A stretch of 64,000 nucleotides of DNA, from contig NZ_AZRL01000012.1 in the NCBI RefSeq assembly GCF_002895525.1, forward strand, positions 62,001 through 126,000. Reading direction: 5' to 3'. This document shows positions 9,392-17,198 of the stretch, piece after piece; positions within the stretch are counted from its first letter, which is position 1; each line of letters starts with the position of its first letter. Origin of the DNA: Petrotoga olearia DSM 13574 (lineage in GTDB: Bacteria; Thermotogota; Thermotogae; Petrotogales; Petrotogaceae). The notes under the pieces were generated by a model that made no database searches, had not been told where the DNA came from, and saw only the letters and a list, made by a program, of their open reading frames with translations. The translations under genes and the position numbers were made by a program.

Positions 9392-10348
9392 TTATCTCCT
9401 CCCTTTATCGATATTTTTTTCTAAGTCGTAATTTTTCAAAATATATGACATTATATCTTCAATAACCTCGTTAACACTTTTTATTTCCTCTATCAAGCCA
9501 GCGGATTGCCCTGCCATGAAAGACCCACTTTCTTCGTCACCATACAGGAAAGCCTTCATAAGGCTACCTACCAAAGCTTCTTCAGCTTCTTCAGGCGATG
9601 ATGCTTCTAATTTGGCTATTTTTTTACCAAACTTTGTTTTTATTATGCGAGCCGGATGACCCATTTTCTGACCAGTAATTATAGTGTCTCTAATACCTGC
9701 ACTTATTATTTTCTCTTTGTAATTTTCGTGAGCTTCACATTCATATGTGGCTATAAAACGCGTTCCCATCTGAATACCTTCTGCCCCCAAGGATAAGGCA
9801 GCAACGGCACCAGGGCCATTAGCAATTCCACCTGCTGCTATTACAGGAACCGACAACATACTGGAAAGCCGTGGAATCAATACCATGGTAGTTACATCTC
9901 CGATGTGTCCACCACATTCCATTCCTTCACCTATTATACCTTCTGCTCCGGCATTTTCCAACCTTTTCGCTAGATTTTCTGAAGAAACTACCCCTAAGGT
10001 TGTTATCCCATTTTCTCTAAGCATAGGAATGTACTTGCTAGAATTTCCCGCTCCCAAAATAGCAACTGGAACTTTTTCTTGAATTATCAGATCTATGACT
10101 TCATCTATATGAGGATTAAGCATAATAACGTTTACGGCAAAAGGTTTATCAGTCATTTCTCTTACTGAATCAATCTGTTTCTTTAAAAGTTTTGCATCCA
10201 TACTTCCAGAACCTATAGTTCCTAATCCACCTGCATTAGAAACAGCGGCAGCTAATTTTGCAGTACCCACCCATGCCATTCCGCCTTCTAATATGGGATA
10301 TTTAATTTTCAATAAGTCAGTAACTCTATTTTTTACAGGTTCCAACAC
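9392..10348 (-). CDS. fabK: Enoyl-ACP reductase II, FMN type
   Basis: A 318-residue FMN-dependent TIM-barrel protein of the nitronate monooxygenase superfamily. It has YPILEGGMAWVG near the N-terminus, NAGGLGTIGSGSM, the GMECGGHIGDVTTM loop, and the AAGGIANGPG and GAEGIQMGTRF phosphate-binding segments, all as in FabK. It catalyses the last reduction of each elongation cycle. Its place between fabZ and fabD makes this assignment firm. No fabI is present in the window. The start is GTG 10348 or TTG 10345; the GGAGG spacing fits the TTG slightly better. Confidence 0.9.
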   Translation of the reverse strand: MLEPVKNRVTDLLKIKYPILEGGMAWVGTAKLAAAVSNAGGLGTIGSGSMDAKLLKKQIDSVREMTDKPFAVNVIMLNPHIDEVIDLIIQEKVPVAILGAGNSSKYIPMLRENGITTLGVVSSENLAKRLENAGAEGIIGEGMECGGHIGDVTTMVLIPRLSSMLSVPVIAAGGIANGPGAVAALSLGAEGIQMGTRFIATYECEAHENYKEKIISAGIRDTIITGQKMGHPARIIKTKFGKKIAKLEASSPEEAEEALVGSLMKAFLYGDEESGSFMAGQSAGLIEEIKSVNEVIEDIMSYILKNYDLEKNIDKGRR

Positions 10349-10361
10349 TGCACCTCCATCT

Positions 10362-10781
10362 TCAACTCTTTTTGATACCTACCATTATCTCTGTCTGTGC
10401 ACATACCTGGCCTTCCACAGTAGCTACTCCTTTTAACTTGAACATGTTTCCTTTTTTTTGTAAAATCTCTAAATCGTATATCAGTCTGTCTCCAGGTCTT
10501 ACTTCTTTTTTAAATCGTGCCTTATCTATACCTGTAAACAAAGGAATTACATTCTCATTCGTATCTTTCAAAAGTAGTAGTCCAGCTGTTTGAGCCATAC
10601 CCTCAACAATAAGTACCCCTGGCATAATTGGATAATTTGGGAAATGACCTTGAAAAAAAGGTTCATTAACACTTACGTTTTTAAACGCTTTGATCTTTTC
10701 CTCATTTAACTCTAATACCCCATCAACAAGCAAAAAAGGATAACGATGGGGTAATATTTTCATTATTTTTTCTATATTCAT
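10362..10781 (-). CDS. fabZ: 3-hydroxyacyl-ACP dehydratase
   Basis: A 139-residue hot-dog fold dehydratase. It has the LPHRYPFLLVD segment, catalytic His46 in GHFPNYPIMPG and catalytic Glu60 in LIVEGMAQ. The frame can be opened five codons earlier at 10796, but that ATG lies inside the end of degV. ATG 10781 has GGGAG eight bases upstream and gives the normal FabZ N-terminus. It lies 5 bp after degV, so translation is probably coupled. It dehydrates 3-hydroxyacyl-ACP before FabK. Confidence 0.92.
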   Translation of the reverse strand: MNIEKIMKILPHRYPFLLVDGVLELNEEKIKAFKNVSVNEPFFQGHFPNYPIMPGVLIVEGMAQTAGLLLLKDTNENVIPLFTGIDKARFKKEVRPGDRLIYDLEILQKKGNMFKLKGVATVEGQVCAQTEIMVGIKKS

Positions 10782-10786
10782 AATTT

Positions 10787-11635
10787 TCACTCCCATGAAG
10801 TTACTATTCCACCCGAATCAGGTCCTAAATGCATACCTATTATTATATCCATCGGTTCAAAGATTATCTTTTCCCTTGGTACTCCCAATTTAACTACTTC
10901 ATCCAACAAATCGCCACCTAATTTCAAGCTCCCCGTATGTTCAACGGTTATATTCTTTAACTCTCCTTTTCCTTTTTCTTCCATTGCCAAAGTGCTAAGC
11001 TCTTTAATTATTTTATTATATCCTCTAATTCTTTTAATGGGCAATATTTCACCATTCTCCAGTTTTAACAATGGCTTAATATTTAGCATACTTCCCAAAA
11101 AGGCAGTTGCTCTCCCTATTCTTCCACCTTTTGCAAGATAATTTAAACTTCCCACGGTAAAGTAGACATTCACTTTTTCGTGAAAATGTTCCACGAAACC
11201 TTCCAACTCTTCTATGCTATACTCTCCTGAGTCTATAAGTTTTTTTAATTCTAATACTAAATGACCCAACCCCCATGTAGCTTCATAACTTTCCACTATA
11301 TGGATCCTTTTTTCATCGAGATTTTGAGCAGCTATCCTAGCAGAGTTATAAGTTCCACTCAGTTTTTCTGAAAGATGAACAGATATTAATTCATCGTAAT
11401 CTTTAAGCATTTTTCTATATACCTCTTCAAAATCTTGAGGTGTTGGCTGTGAAGTAGCAGGTATATAGTCAGATGTTTTTAAAAACTCATAGAAATCGTC
11501 TGTATCAATGTCCACAGCCCTTTCAAACTTACCTTTCCACTTTACATACAATGAAACGAAACCTATCCCCATTTCTTCTAATTGCTTTGGTTCGATGTCA
11601 CATGTATTATCGGTTACTATTCCTATCTTAGGCAT
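10787..11635 (-). CDS. DegV family fatty-acid-binding protein (FakB-like)
   Basis: A 282-residue DegV protein. It starts PKIGIVTDNTCDIEP, contains the family's ATSQPTPQDFEEVY segment and the HLSEKLSGTYNSA segment, and ends with GMHLGPDSGGIV. DegV proteins bind one fatty acid in a closed pocket and, as FakB, present it to the kinase FakA for phosphorylation and use in phospholipid synthesis. Its position between fabF and fabZ fits that role. A FakA-like gene is at 39317-40984. ATG start behind GGGGGAAC. Confidence 0.85.
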   Translation of the reverse strand: MPKIGIVTDNTCDIEPKQLEEMGIGFVSLYVKWKGKFERAVDIDTDDFYEFLKTSDYIPATSQPTPQDFEEVYRKMLKDYDELISVHLSEKLSGTYNSARIAAQNLDEKRIHIVESYEATWGLGHLVLELKKLIDSGEYSIEELEGFVEHFHEKVNVYFTVGSLNYLAKGGRIGRATAFLGSMLNIKPLLKLENGEILPIKRIRGYNKIIKELSTLAMEEKGKGELKNITVEHTGSLKLGGDLLDEVVKLGVPREKIIFEPMDIIIGMHLGPDSGGIVTSWE

Positions 11636-11649
11636 AATTGTTCCCCCTT

Positions 11650-12882
11650 TTATGATTTAACAAAAATTAAAGACCCATTGTGTCCTCCAAACCCAAAGGA
11701 GTTCTTTAAAATTACATTTGCTTCAGCGTCTTGAGTCTCTCTTGGGATATTGAGTGTTTTCATCTCTTCATCGGGCTCTTCTAAATTTGGCATTCCATGA
11801 ACAAAATGATTATGACTTTCTATTACTGAAGCTATTAATTCAATTGCACCAGCAGCTCCCAAAGTATGTCCTATTAAAGTTTTAGTTGATTGTAAATATG
11901 GCTTATCTGCGAATTCACCAAATATTTTTTTAATAGCTTTTACTTCCGAATTATCTCCAACAGGAGTACTGGTGGCATGACAATTTATAAGATCTACATC
12001 TGAAGGATCCAATTCAGCCATCTTTAAGGCATTCTTTATTGCCCTTGCCGCACCCTCACCTTCAGGATCAGATTGACTAATATGGTAAGCATCTCCTGTC
12101 ATTCCATATCCCGCTATATATCCATAAATTTTTGCCCCTCTTGCCTTTGCATGCTCTTCTGATTCTAAAACTAATATCCCAGATCCTTCACCCATAACAA
12201 ATCCATTTCGATCTTTGTCAAAAGGTCTTGATGCTTTTTGCGGTTCCTCATTTCTTTGAGAAAGTGCCATCATATTAGCAAAAGCCGCTATTGGCATAGG
12301 ATCAATAACCGCTTCGGAACCGCCGGTTATGGCCACATCAACTTCTCCACTCCTTATCAACATCACAGAACTTATTATTGAGTGGACAGCTGAAGCACAC
12401 GCACTAACCGTTGTAAAATTTGGTCCCTTTAATTTATGCCTTATAGAAACAACTCCACTTGCCATATCTGCAATCATCATCGGTATTAAAAAAGGGCTAA
12501 CATACTTTGGACCTTTTTTGTTCATGACTCCAAACTCGTGATACAACGTTTTAAACCCGCCAATTCCAGAACCTATTATTACTGCAGCATTTTCTCTCCA
12601 ATCTTGATCTTGAGACAATCCGGCATCTTCAATAGCCTCATCTGAGGCAGCAATAGCTAATTGTAAAAACCTATCATAACGTTTGGCGGTTCTACTATCC
12701 ATATATTCTTGAGGGTCAAAATCTTTTATTTCAGCAGCTATCTTAACTTTATGATCCGAGGTATCAAACTGAGTTATCTTATCTATGCCTATTCTCATTT
12801 CTTTTAAACCCTCTAAAAATTCTTCTGTGTTTTTTGCTATAGCGTTTACTGTTCCCATTCCAGTTATTACGACTTTGTGCAT
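11650..12882 (-). CDS. fabF: 3-oxoacyl-ACP synthase II
   Basis: A 410-residue condensing enzyme of the thiolase fold. The catalytic triad is intact: Cys162 in TVSACASAVHS, His302 in NCHATSTPVGD and His339 in KTLIGHTLGAAGA; the C-terminal NSFGFGGHNGSLIF is also standard. It elongates acyl-ACP with malonyl-ACP. Two ATGs are close together; the one at 12888 is only one base from GGGAGG, so ATG 12882 with seven bases is preferred. It follows tetR after about 50 bp with no visible promoter, so both are probably on one transcript. Confidence 0.93.
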   Translation of the reverse strand: MHKVVITGMGTVNAIAKNTEEFLEGLKEMRIGIDKITQFDTSDHKVKIAAEIKDFDPQEYMDSRTAKRYDRFLQLAIAASDEAIEDAGLSQDQDWRENAAVIIGSGIGGFKTLYHEFGVMNKKGPKYVSPFLIPMMIADMASGVVSIRHKLKGPNFTTVSACASAVHSIISSVMLIRSGEVDVAITGGSEAVIDPMPIAAFANMMALSQRNEEPQKASRPFDKDRNGFVMGEGSGILVLESEEHAKARGAKIYGYIAGYGMTGDAYHISQSDPEGEGAARAIKNALKMAELDPSDVDLINCHATSTPVGDNSEVKAIKKIFGEFADKPYLQSTKTLIGHTLGAAGAIELIASVIESHNHFVHGMPNLEEPDEEMKTLNIPRETQDAEANVILKNSFGFGGHNGSLIFVKS

Positions 12883-12942
12883 CCGCATACCTCCCGACTG
12901 TAATTTTATTGATTTCTTAAAGCACTCTTGATAGATGTGTTA

Positions 12943-13584
12943 TTATGATAAAGAAGCTAACATCTTTTTTGTTACTTCTATGTAATACTCATATATTTGT
13001 AGAGGCTTTAAACCTGTCCATTTTTGATACAATGTCTCTCGAAGGCTTACTTGCTGAACCATTCCAGTTATCTCACTCCACAAAACCATTGCTATCTTTA
13101 AAGGTTCTAATCTTTCATCTATTGAACCATCTTTTATTCCTTCTTCAACCGAGCTAACTAATAATTTAAAAATCTCTTCACTCTTTTCATATGCCTTCTT
13201 CACATGGGGATCTTTATCATCGAAATGAACTTCCAAGGTTTCATAATTCAGTATCAACTTATAATAATCAACATATTCAAGGCTGAATGATACGTATGTT
13301 TCTCCCATTGATACAACCTTTTCAAAACCGTTTTTACAAGAGGAAAATTTTTCAATAATAGACCTGAGCAAAGTAGATAATGCTCTTTCAACAGAGGTAA
13401 AATATAGATCTTTTTTGCTTGAAAAGTATAAATACAACGTCCCCTTTGCAAGATTAGCTCTTTTTGCAATTTCGGTCATTGTAGCTTTCTCGTAACCTTT
13501 TCCCACAAAAATTTTTTCTGCTACATTCATTATTAAATTCATCTTTTCCTCTTTGTTTTTCTTCTGCAAACTCTTTCGCCTCAT
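12943..13584 (-). CDS. TetR/AcrR family regulator, probable control of the fatty acid operon
   Basis: A 213-residue one-domain repressor type: an N-terminal helix-turn-helix (about 12-60) with the TetR signature MTEIAKRANLAKGTLYLYFS and KKDLYFTSVE, then a helical ligand-binding region of about 150 residues. It is the first gene of the fab operon, and a perfect palindrome lies between its promoter and its start, so it should regulate itself and the fatty acid genes. The ligand (acyl-CoA or acyl-ACP?) is not known. The frame opens 11 codons earlier, but ATG 13584 has GAGGG at the right distance. Confidence 0.87.
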   Translation of the reverse strand: MRRKSLQKKNKEEKMNLIMNVAEKIFVGKGYEKATMTEIAKRANLAKGTLYLYFSSKKDLYFTSVERALSTLLRSIIEKFSSCKNGFEKVVSMGETYVSFSLEYVDYYKLILNYETLEVHFDDKDPHVKKAYEKSEEIFKLLVSSVEEGIKDGSIDERLEPLKIAMVLWSEITGMVQQVSLRETLYQKWTGLKPLQIYEYYIEVTKKMLASLS

Positions 13585-13609
13585 ATTCAGACCCTCTAAT
13601 AAAATAAAA

Positions 13610-13624
13610 ATGACCAAAGGTCAT
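13610..13624. promoter_or_regulatory. Palindromic operator of the tetR-fab operon
   Basis: ATGACC-AAA-GGTCAT, a perfect 6-bp inverted repeat with a 3-base centre. It starts 12 bp downstream of the -10 box, so a bound repressor would block early transcription. Confidence 0.7.
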
Positions 13625-13636
13625 CGCTTTTATTAG

Positions 13637-13665
13637 ATTATACCACAACAAAAAATGCATTTCAA
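13637..13665 (-). promoter_or_regulatory. Strong sigma-70-type promoter of the tetR-fab operon
   Basis: On the minus strand: TTGAAA (13665-13660), a 17-bp spacer, then TGGTATAAT with the -10 at 13642-13637. It is near consensus and has an extended -10. The -35 is only 5 bp from the 48-bp repeat that bounds the peptide island. Confidence 0.8.
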
Positions 13666-13670
13666 GTTTT

Positions 13671-13718
13671 CGCATTAGATCATATTACATGTCCGTGAAA
13701 AAGATTGGTTAGATCATA
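13671..13718 (+). repeat. 48-bp imperfect inverted repeat, left copy
   Basis: It matches the reverse complement of 22133-22180 at 44 of 48 positions. The 10-mer TTAGATCATA occurs twice inside it (13675-13684 and 13709-13718), near the two ends. The pair encloses the whole peptide locus. It could be an island boundary, transposase-type ends, or regulator sites. Confidence 0.8.
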
Positions 13719-13732
13719 ATTCGAGTCTTTAA

Positions 13733-13745
13733 GGGGGTAACCCCC
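13733..13745 (-). terminator. Possible terminator hairpin at the end of the peptide island
   Basis: GGGGG-TAA-CCCCC, a short G/C stem with a 3-base loop, about 75 bp after the last minus-strand frame. The T-run is weak. Confidence 0.4.
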
Positions 13746-13819
13746 CTCAAACTCTCCAACAAACAAGAAACTTTTAAAAAAAGAGATATCTGCTATAAGA
13801 AAGAGATACTAAGAAGAAT

Positions 13820-14104
13820 TCAAAAAAGAAAAGAGGAGTGCAAATTGAGGTTTTCTATTATCGGTAAAGTTTGATATATCTGGTAGTTTTCTTTAGTAAC
13901 TAATATTAAAAATCCTCTGTGCGCCAATAATTTTATCGGTTTCTCTGAAAATGGTTCCTCGTGAAATATTTTAGCTGAATATTTCCCATCATCTTCTTCA
14001 ACAAGTACAGCCATTTTGAGCTTGTTGTCTGATGTAGAATGGTAAAGTATGAAGATATTCCCTAATGAATCGATAGCAAAACTGATAATCTCATCATCTT
14101 TCAA
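13820..14104 (-). pseudogene. Probable C-terminal part of the neighbouring propeller-like protein, split by a frameshift
   Basis: A 94-residue frame starting at TTG 14104, which overlaps the TGA of the preceding gene. No ribosome site is seen before it. The sequence (IISFAIDSLGNIFILYH, then LLAHRGFLILVTKENYQIYQ) continues the pattern of short beta-strands of the upstream protein. In this frame the codons just upstream of the TTG read GFSKFVEEL and would join smoothly with the upstream frame after RYFFE. A one-base indel near 14107-14133 would restore a protein of about 410 residues. Translational coupling through the TTGA overlap is the alternative. Confidence 0.6.
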
Positions 14105-15078
14105 TTCTTCGACAAATTTAGAGAATCCTCAAAGAAATATCTCTTAAGATCCCTGTGATTGTAAATATAGAGGATATTTTTCCCATCGGCATTTACATTT
14201 TTATCAAAGGCAAACTTAGGATAGTAGAGCAAATTTGGGCTATTTATATACAATCTTATATTCAAATCTTCATCTAATATAAACATTTCCGCTTCCCCTT
14301 TTGACAATATTAAATGGTTTCCAAAAGCCGCAAACGATTCATTGATAACAGCATTTTCCCCTAATTCTTTATTTTCTTCTTCTATGTATTTCCCATCTTT
14401 ATTTGATAATTTATATACCCCTTGTACAAAAGGTTCAGAAGTGACGTAAGCTTCCGGACCAACTTGTTCAGTTTTACCATACATGTAACGTAGGTATATT
14501 GTATCTTCTATTACTTCTAAATTAATATAATTCATACCAAGTGATTCTTGACCTAACTCAGGGAAAACTCTTTCTATTGTATCCCCCTTCACTTTAAAAA
14601 GACCTTTGATTCGATCTAAAATGAATATTTTTGAATCAATTATTTTAACATCACTTATACTGAGATCATTGTTCAATGTAATCGTGCTCAAAATCTCTCC
14701 TTCTGAATTGAAGATTTTTACTACGTTGTAGAAAGCTACATATAATGAATCATCGTAAATATCCATTCCACCTGCGGTCAAAAGGTGTTTTTCTATTTCT
14801 TTACCATTGTGAATAATTTTCACAGGAGTTTTCCCGTAACTTTCCAATTCTAAATCAAATATCTTGTTGATGTTTCCTTTTGAATCTATGAAATACACTA
14901 AGCCGTTCTCTGACAAAAGATAGACATTACCATTTTGACTAGCTATATCCAATATTTCGTTTTCATTGTCAAGTAGATTAACAACAAAGCTTTCATCGAA
15001 TTCTAAACTCACTGAAAAAGTGAAGGTGACAGAAATCAAAATAAACATCATCAAAAATTGCCTTCTCAACATTTTCAT
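14101..15078 (-). CDS. Exported beta-propeller-like protein of the peptide locus, unknown function
   Basis: A 325-residue protein with a signal peptide (about 1-24, hydrophobic FLMMFILISVTFTFSVS). The rest is a chain of short hydrophobic strands with DSKGNINKIFDL, NSEGEILSTITL and similar repeats, which suggest a secreted or periplasmic NHL/WD-like propeller. I do not recognise a specific family. It lies directly downstream of peptide gene 1 on the same strand with a GGAGCG ribosome site, so it is probably made with that peptide and may act in its export, sensing or immunity. The frame ends early, and its continuation appears in another frame at 13820-14104. Confidence 0.6.
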   Translation of the reverse strand: MKMLRRQFLMMFILISVTFTFSVSLEFDESFVVNLLDNENEILDIASQNGNVYLLSENGLVYFIDSKGNINKIFDLELESYGKTPVKIIHNGKEIEKHLLTAGGMDIYDDSLYVAFYNVVKIFNSEGEILSTITLNNDLSISDVKIIDSKIFILDRIKGLFKVKGDTIERVFPELGQESLGMNYINLEVIEDTIYLRYMYGKTEQVGPEAYVTSEPFVQGVYKLSNKDGKYIEEENKELGENAVINESFAAFGNHLILSKGEAEMFILDEDLNIRLYINSPNLLYYPKFAFDKNVNADGKNILYIYNHRDLKRYFFEDSLNLSKN

Positions 15079-15126
15079 CTTTATTCGCTCCTTTCTTTAT
15101 ATTCCATACAAAAATGAATTTCTCAT

Positions 15127-15153
15127 GGAGAAGAGAAAAATTTCCTCTTCCCC
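15127..15153 (-). terminator. Hairpin after peptide gene 1, possible attenuator or processing site
   Basis: GGAGAAGAG (15127-15135) and CTCTTCCCC (15145-15153) pair with one mismatch. There is no strong T-run on the minus strand, so it may stabilise the peptide mRNA or end only some transcripts. The equivalent hairpin follows peptide gene 2. Confidence 0.4.
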
Positions 15154-15180
15154 TATAATAATAAATTACTTATCTTGCTT

Positions 15181-15315
15181 TTAACCAACGTATACCATAG
15201 TAGCTAAACCAATCAGCATAAGTGCGGACCAACCTCCTAATAAACAAAAACTACAAATAAAACATCCAGCACAATCGACTCCCTCAATGATGTATTCGGG
15301 GTTCAAATCATTCAT
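15181..15315 (-). CDS. RiPP precursor peptide 1 (CX2CX2CX2C)
   Basis: A 44-residue peptide, too short for routine gene finding. The leader MNDLNPEYIIEGVD is acidic, then CAGCFICSFC puts four Cys at 15, 18, 21 and 24 (CX2CX2CX2C), then a hydrophobic, glycine-containing tail, LLGGWSALMLIGLATMVYVG. The start is ATG 15315 behind GAGGAGGTG; an out-of-frame ATG nearer to that site would give only three codons. It is followed by the exported propeller-like gene and preceded by a regulatory block shared with the other end of the locus. By its similarity to peptide 2, which lies next to the radical SAM gene, I infer that it is a substrate of that enzyme. Confidence 0.82.
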   Translation of the reverse strand: MNDLNPEYIIEGVDCAGCFICSFCLLGGWSALMLIGLATMVYVG

Positions 15316-15341
15316 ATTTTCATTCACCTCCTCGTACAAGG

Positions 15342-15410
15342 TTTTTTAATTGGCTTCAAATATACATTGATAAAGTATTACAGGGATCAGACAAAAAATT
15401 TATGTTAAAA
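15342..15410 (-). promoter_or_regulatory. Conserved upstream control block of peptide gene 1
   Basis: A 69-bp segment nearly identical to 20152-20222 in the same orientation. It includes the 18-base identical run ATTGATAAAGTATTACAG. It lies just upstream of peptide gene 1, and its twin lies upstream of the 47-residue ORF that starts the other half of the locus. No consensus -35/-10 pair is obvious, which suggests an activator-dependent or alternative promoter. Confidence 0.55.
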
Positions 15411-15533
15411 TCAAGCTCGATAATTTTTGTTATTTTTAAATTATTTTATATTCTCTTTTCCTTCTTTTATTCCTATTATGATATAGTTTTTTGGAAGATT
15501 TTACTCTATTTTTTTTAAAATTAGAAATAAAAA

Positions 15534-17198
15534 TCAATTTTTTAATTGTTCTTCTTTCGTTAGATCTATAATTTTGTTGCAAATATCATCAAAGTTATTT
15601 GAATGATCTATTATCACACATATTTTATCGTTCAATTCTTCTTTGATGAATTTCTTTATCAACTCTCTTGTTTCACTATCTAGATGTGCGGTAGCTTCAT
15701 CAAAAACATAAACGTCCGAATTAGCTTTTGCGATAGCTCGAGCTATTGCTATCTTTTGGATCTGTCCACCTGATAATTTTATCCCATTTTCCCCCACAGG
15801 TGTTTTGTCTTTCAAGGGTAGAGAATTCACAAATTCCTTTAAGCCCGATTTAAGTAAAACCTTTTGATATTGTTCCTCATCTAGTTCATCAACGATTTTT
15901 ATATTTTCTGCTATCGAAGAGTTTAAGAGAAAAATTCTCTGCGATACGATTGAAAAAAGTTTTCTTAACGATTTTTTTGAGATCTTTTTCAAGTCTGTTC
16001 CATTGACCAATATCTTCCCATCATAGTTGTTATAAAACCCTAAAAGCAATCTTATTATCGTCGATTTACCGCTTCCATTTGGACCCTTTAAAAGTATTTT
16101 AGTACCTTTTTTGGCATTTAAATCAAAGTTTTCTATCACATAATCATTACCATCAGGATATTTAAAGCTTACATTTTTCATCTCTATCTCATTTATTTGG
16201 TTTAATTCTAATTCATCACCAGTTTCTTCCTCTTTTTGGTATTTGAAGAAAAAATTTCTAATTCTTTCCAAAGCAACGAAGGCTGGTTGGATAGTCAACA
16301 TCGTTGTGTTCCAATTTAAAACAGGGGCATATAATTTAGAAAAATAACCTGCGAATGCCATATAGGTACCGATAGAGATATTTTCATTTAGAACTGCACT
16401 TCCTCCAACGTATAGCAAAAATACACTTGCAAGAGAAGAAAAAAGTGTCAATAACTCCGTTCCCCCTGATATCGAGATTCCCCTTTTTATCATCGTCTTT
16501 GCAAATTGTTCACTCGCTTGGTTTATCTCCTTTATCTGTTTTTCTTCTATGCCAAGTCTCTTTATTTCTTCTCCACCTAAAATCGCTTGTTGCAATTTCC
16601 CGCTGTACATTGCACCTTTTTCAAGAGAGGCATGAGTGAATTTTTTAAGAGATCTTCCAAAGATTTTTGTTACTATACCGAATACAGGAACCATTAAAAG
16701 TAATAGAATAGTGAGCTTAAAGTTCATTGAAAACATAATAAAAAGAGCACCTACAAATTCAAAGATGCTTATGATCGCTCTTAGGGTATTCATGGAGAAA
16801 AAGGAACTCAAGGAGTCAACTTCTTTCATTCGGGCAAGGATATACCCGCTTTCGTTGGTCGTAAAAAATTCTAATGGAAGATTCAAAATATTTTTGTTGA
16901 GATCTTTCTTCATATCAAGAAGTGTATGTTGATTTAAAAAGGTGAACAACACGGAAGAACTGTAGTTAAGTATACTTTGTAAAAGATAGGTACCAACAAG
17001 GATCAACACATATTTAATAAGAACATTCATGTTCCTTGCCATAATCCCTTTATCAAAAGCGAGTTTTGTGAGATAAGGGGGTAAAAGAGCAACCAAAGTG
17101 AGTACAATTAGCATAATCATGCCCAAGATAAAAAACCATATTCTCCTCTTTGTATATTTAAAAACAAAACTTAAAGTACCGAATTTACTTAAGAACAT
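15534..17198 (-). CDS. ABC exporter (fused membrane and ATPase domains), probable modified-peptide export
   Basis: A 554-residue half-transporter. Residues 1-310 hold about six membrane helices of the type I exporter fold; residues 335-554 are the ATPase, with Walker A GPNGSGKST (372-380), signature LSGGQIQKIAIARA and Walker B VYVFDEATAHLDSE. There is no N-terminal C39 peptidase domain, so leader removal must be done by another protein or not occur. It should act as a dimer in the cytoplasmic membrane. It overlaps the radical SAM gene by 14 bp and has a GAGGAG site within that gene, so the two are coupled. Export of the Cys-rich peptides is inferred from context. Confidence 0.87.
   Translation of the reverse strand: MFLSKFGTLSFVFKYTKRRIWFFILGMIMLIVLTLVALLPPYLTKLAFDKGIMARNMNVLIKYVLILVGTYLLQSILNYSSSVLFTFLNQHTLLDMKKDLNKNILNLPLEFFTTNESGYILARMKEVDSLSSFFSMNTLRAIISIFEFVGALFIMFSMNFKLTILLLLMVPVFGIVTKIFGRSLKKFTHASLEKGAMYSGKLQQAILGGEEIKRLGIEEKQIKEINQASEQFAKTMIKRGISISGGTELLTLFSSLASVFLLYVGGSAVLNENISIGTYMAFAGYFSKLYAPVLNWNTTMLTIQPAFVALERIRNFFFKYQKEEETGDELELNQINEIEMKNVSFKYPDGNDYVIENFDLNAKKGTKILLKGPNGSGKSTIIRLLLGFYNNYDGKILVNGTDLKKISKKSLRKLFSIVSQRIFLLNSSIAENIKIVDELDEEQYQKVLLKSGLKEFVNSLPLKDKTPVGENGIKLSGGQIQKIAIARAIAKANSDVYVFDEATAHLDSETRELIKKFIKEELNDKICVIIDHSNNFDDICNKIIDLTKEEQLKN

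Larger units (their letters stand above)
15087..15331. repeat. Duplicated peptide-gene cassette, copy 1
   Basis: About 245 bp closely similar to 18601-18849 in the same orientation. It covers the region after the peptide gene, the peptide gene and its ribosome site. Identity is highest over the last 20 codons of the peptide and in the 60-100 bp after its stop, and lowest in the middle of the peptide. Confidence 0.8.

Noticed and set aside
15534-17198. The exporter as a bacteriocin transporter with C39 leader peptidase
   Set aside because: The protein starts directly with membrane helices; there is no peptidase domain.
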